Made by a program: the position numbers and the translations under genes. A stretch of 17,500 nucleotides of DNA from Chrysomallon squamiferum (Eukaryota; Mollusca; Gastropoda; Neomphalida; Peltospiridae), in assembly GCA_012295275.1 (NCBI GenBank), contig CM022677.1, positions 18,100,940 through 18,118,439 on the forward strand. The letters run 5' to 3'. Every line of letters begins with the position of its first letter. Position 1 is the stretch's first letter. Below are positions 17,426 through 17,500 of the stretch, one piece after another. The notes below the pieces were generated by a model. It worked only from the letters and a program-made list of their open reading frames with translations. It searched no databases and was not told the origin of the DNA.

Positions 17426-17500
17426 GTCCGCGTCAACACTGTCCGCGTCAACACTGTCCGCGTCAACACTGTCCGCATCAACACTGTCCGCATCAACACT
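17426..17500. repeat. 15-bp minisatellite, five copies, continuing past the window
   Basis: Five exact-length units of GTCCGCGTCAACACT; the last two carry GCATC instead of GCGTC, a CpG transition. No stop occurs in the three forward frames across the array (VRVNT, SASTL or PRQHC pentapeptides), so it could be coding, but nothing upstream looks like a gene. Its GC is far above the surroundings. Confidence 0.95.

Overview
The window is eukaryotic and most likely comes from a mollusc (gastropod or cephalopod). It has AT-rich non-coding DNA packed with simple repeats (TAAA, ATT, ACT, GA/CT, CA/GT, TA, GATA). It also has introns and splice-like signals, a lineage-expanded type of rhodopsin-family GPCR, and a decayed Mutator-like (MULE) transposon with a FLYWCH finger. 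The taxon call is an inference from genome style and gene content; no marker gene is present.

Layout. 1-1270: simple repeats and two degenerate dispersed repeats, no gene. 1275-4306: a 3-kb satellite array with a 59-bp unit, about 50 copies. 4303-5320 (minus): a FLYWCH/MULE transposase relic with many frameshifts; its 3' part is cut off exactly where the satellite begins. 5360-7640: microsatellites and dispersed repeat copies. 7878-7945: a candidate TATA box and 5' exon ending in a strong splice donor. 8579-8890: a small unassigned ORF in a locally gene-like patch. 9701-10845 (plus): an intact 375-aa seven-transmembrane receptor exon behind an (ATT)n-TTTCAG acceptor. 10850-12480: simple repeats and AT-rich DNA. 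12485-13913: two copies of a ~0.7-kb non-coding tandem duplication with CRE palindromes, ATT/ATC microsatellites and an AATAAA, separated by a tRNA-like relic. 13966-14414: two GT-rich minisatellites (20-bp and 109-bp units). 15641-16786 (minus): a second receptor gene, about 85% identical to the first and in opposite orientation, whose N-terminal region carries a one-base frameshift. 16792-17425: microsatellites. 17426-17500: a perfect 15-bp minisatellite running off the window end.

Functionally the window centres on a convergent pair of paralogous class A GPCRs, probably peptide or chemosensory receptors. They are nearly identical in the core and cytoplasmic tail but diverge sharply at TM6-extracellular loop 3-TM7. 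The rest is repeat-driven: a satellite grown against or into a dead DNA transposon, and a non-coding duplication between the receptors. No viral genes, rRNA or CRISPR were seen.
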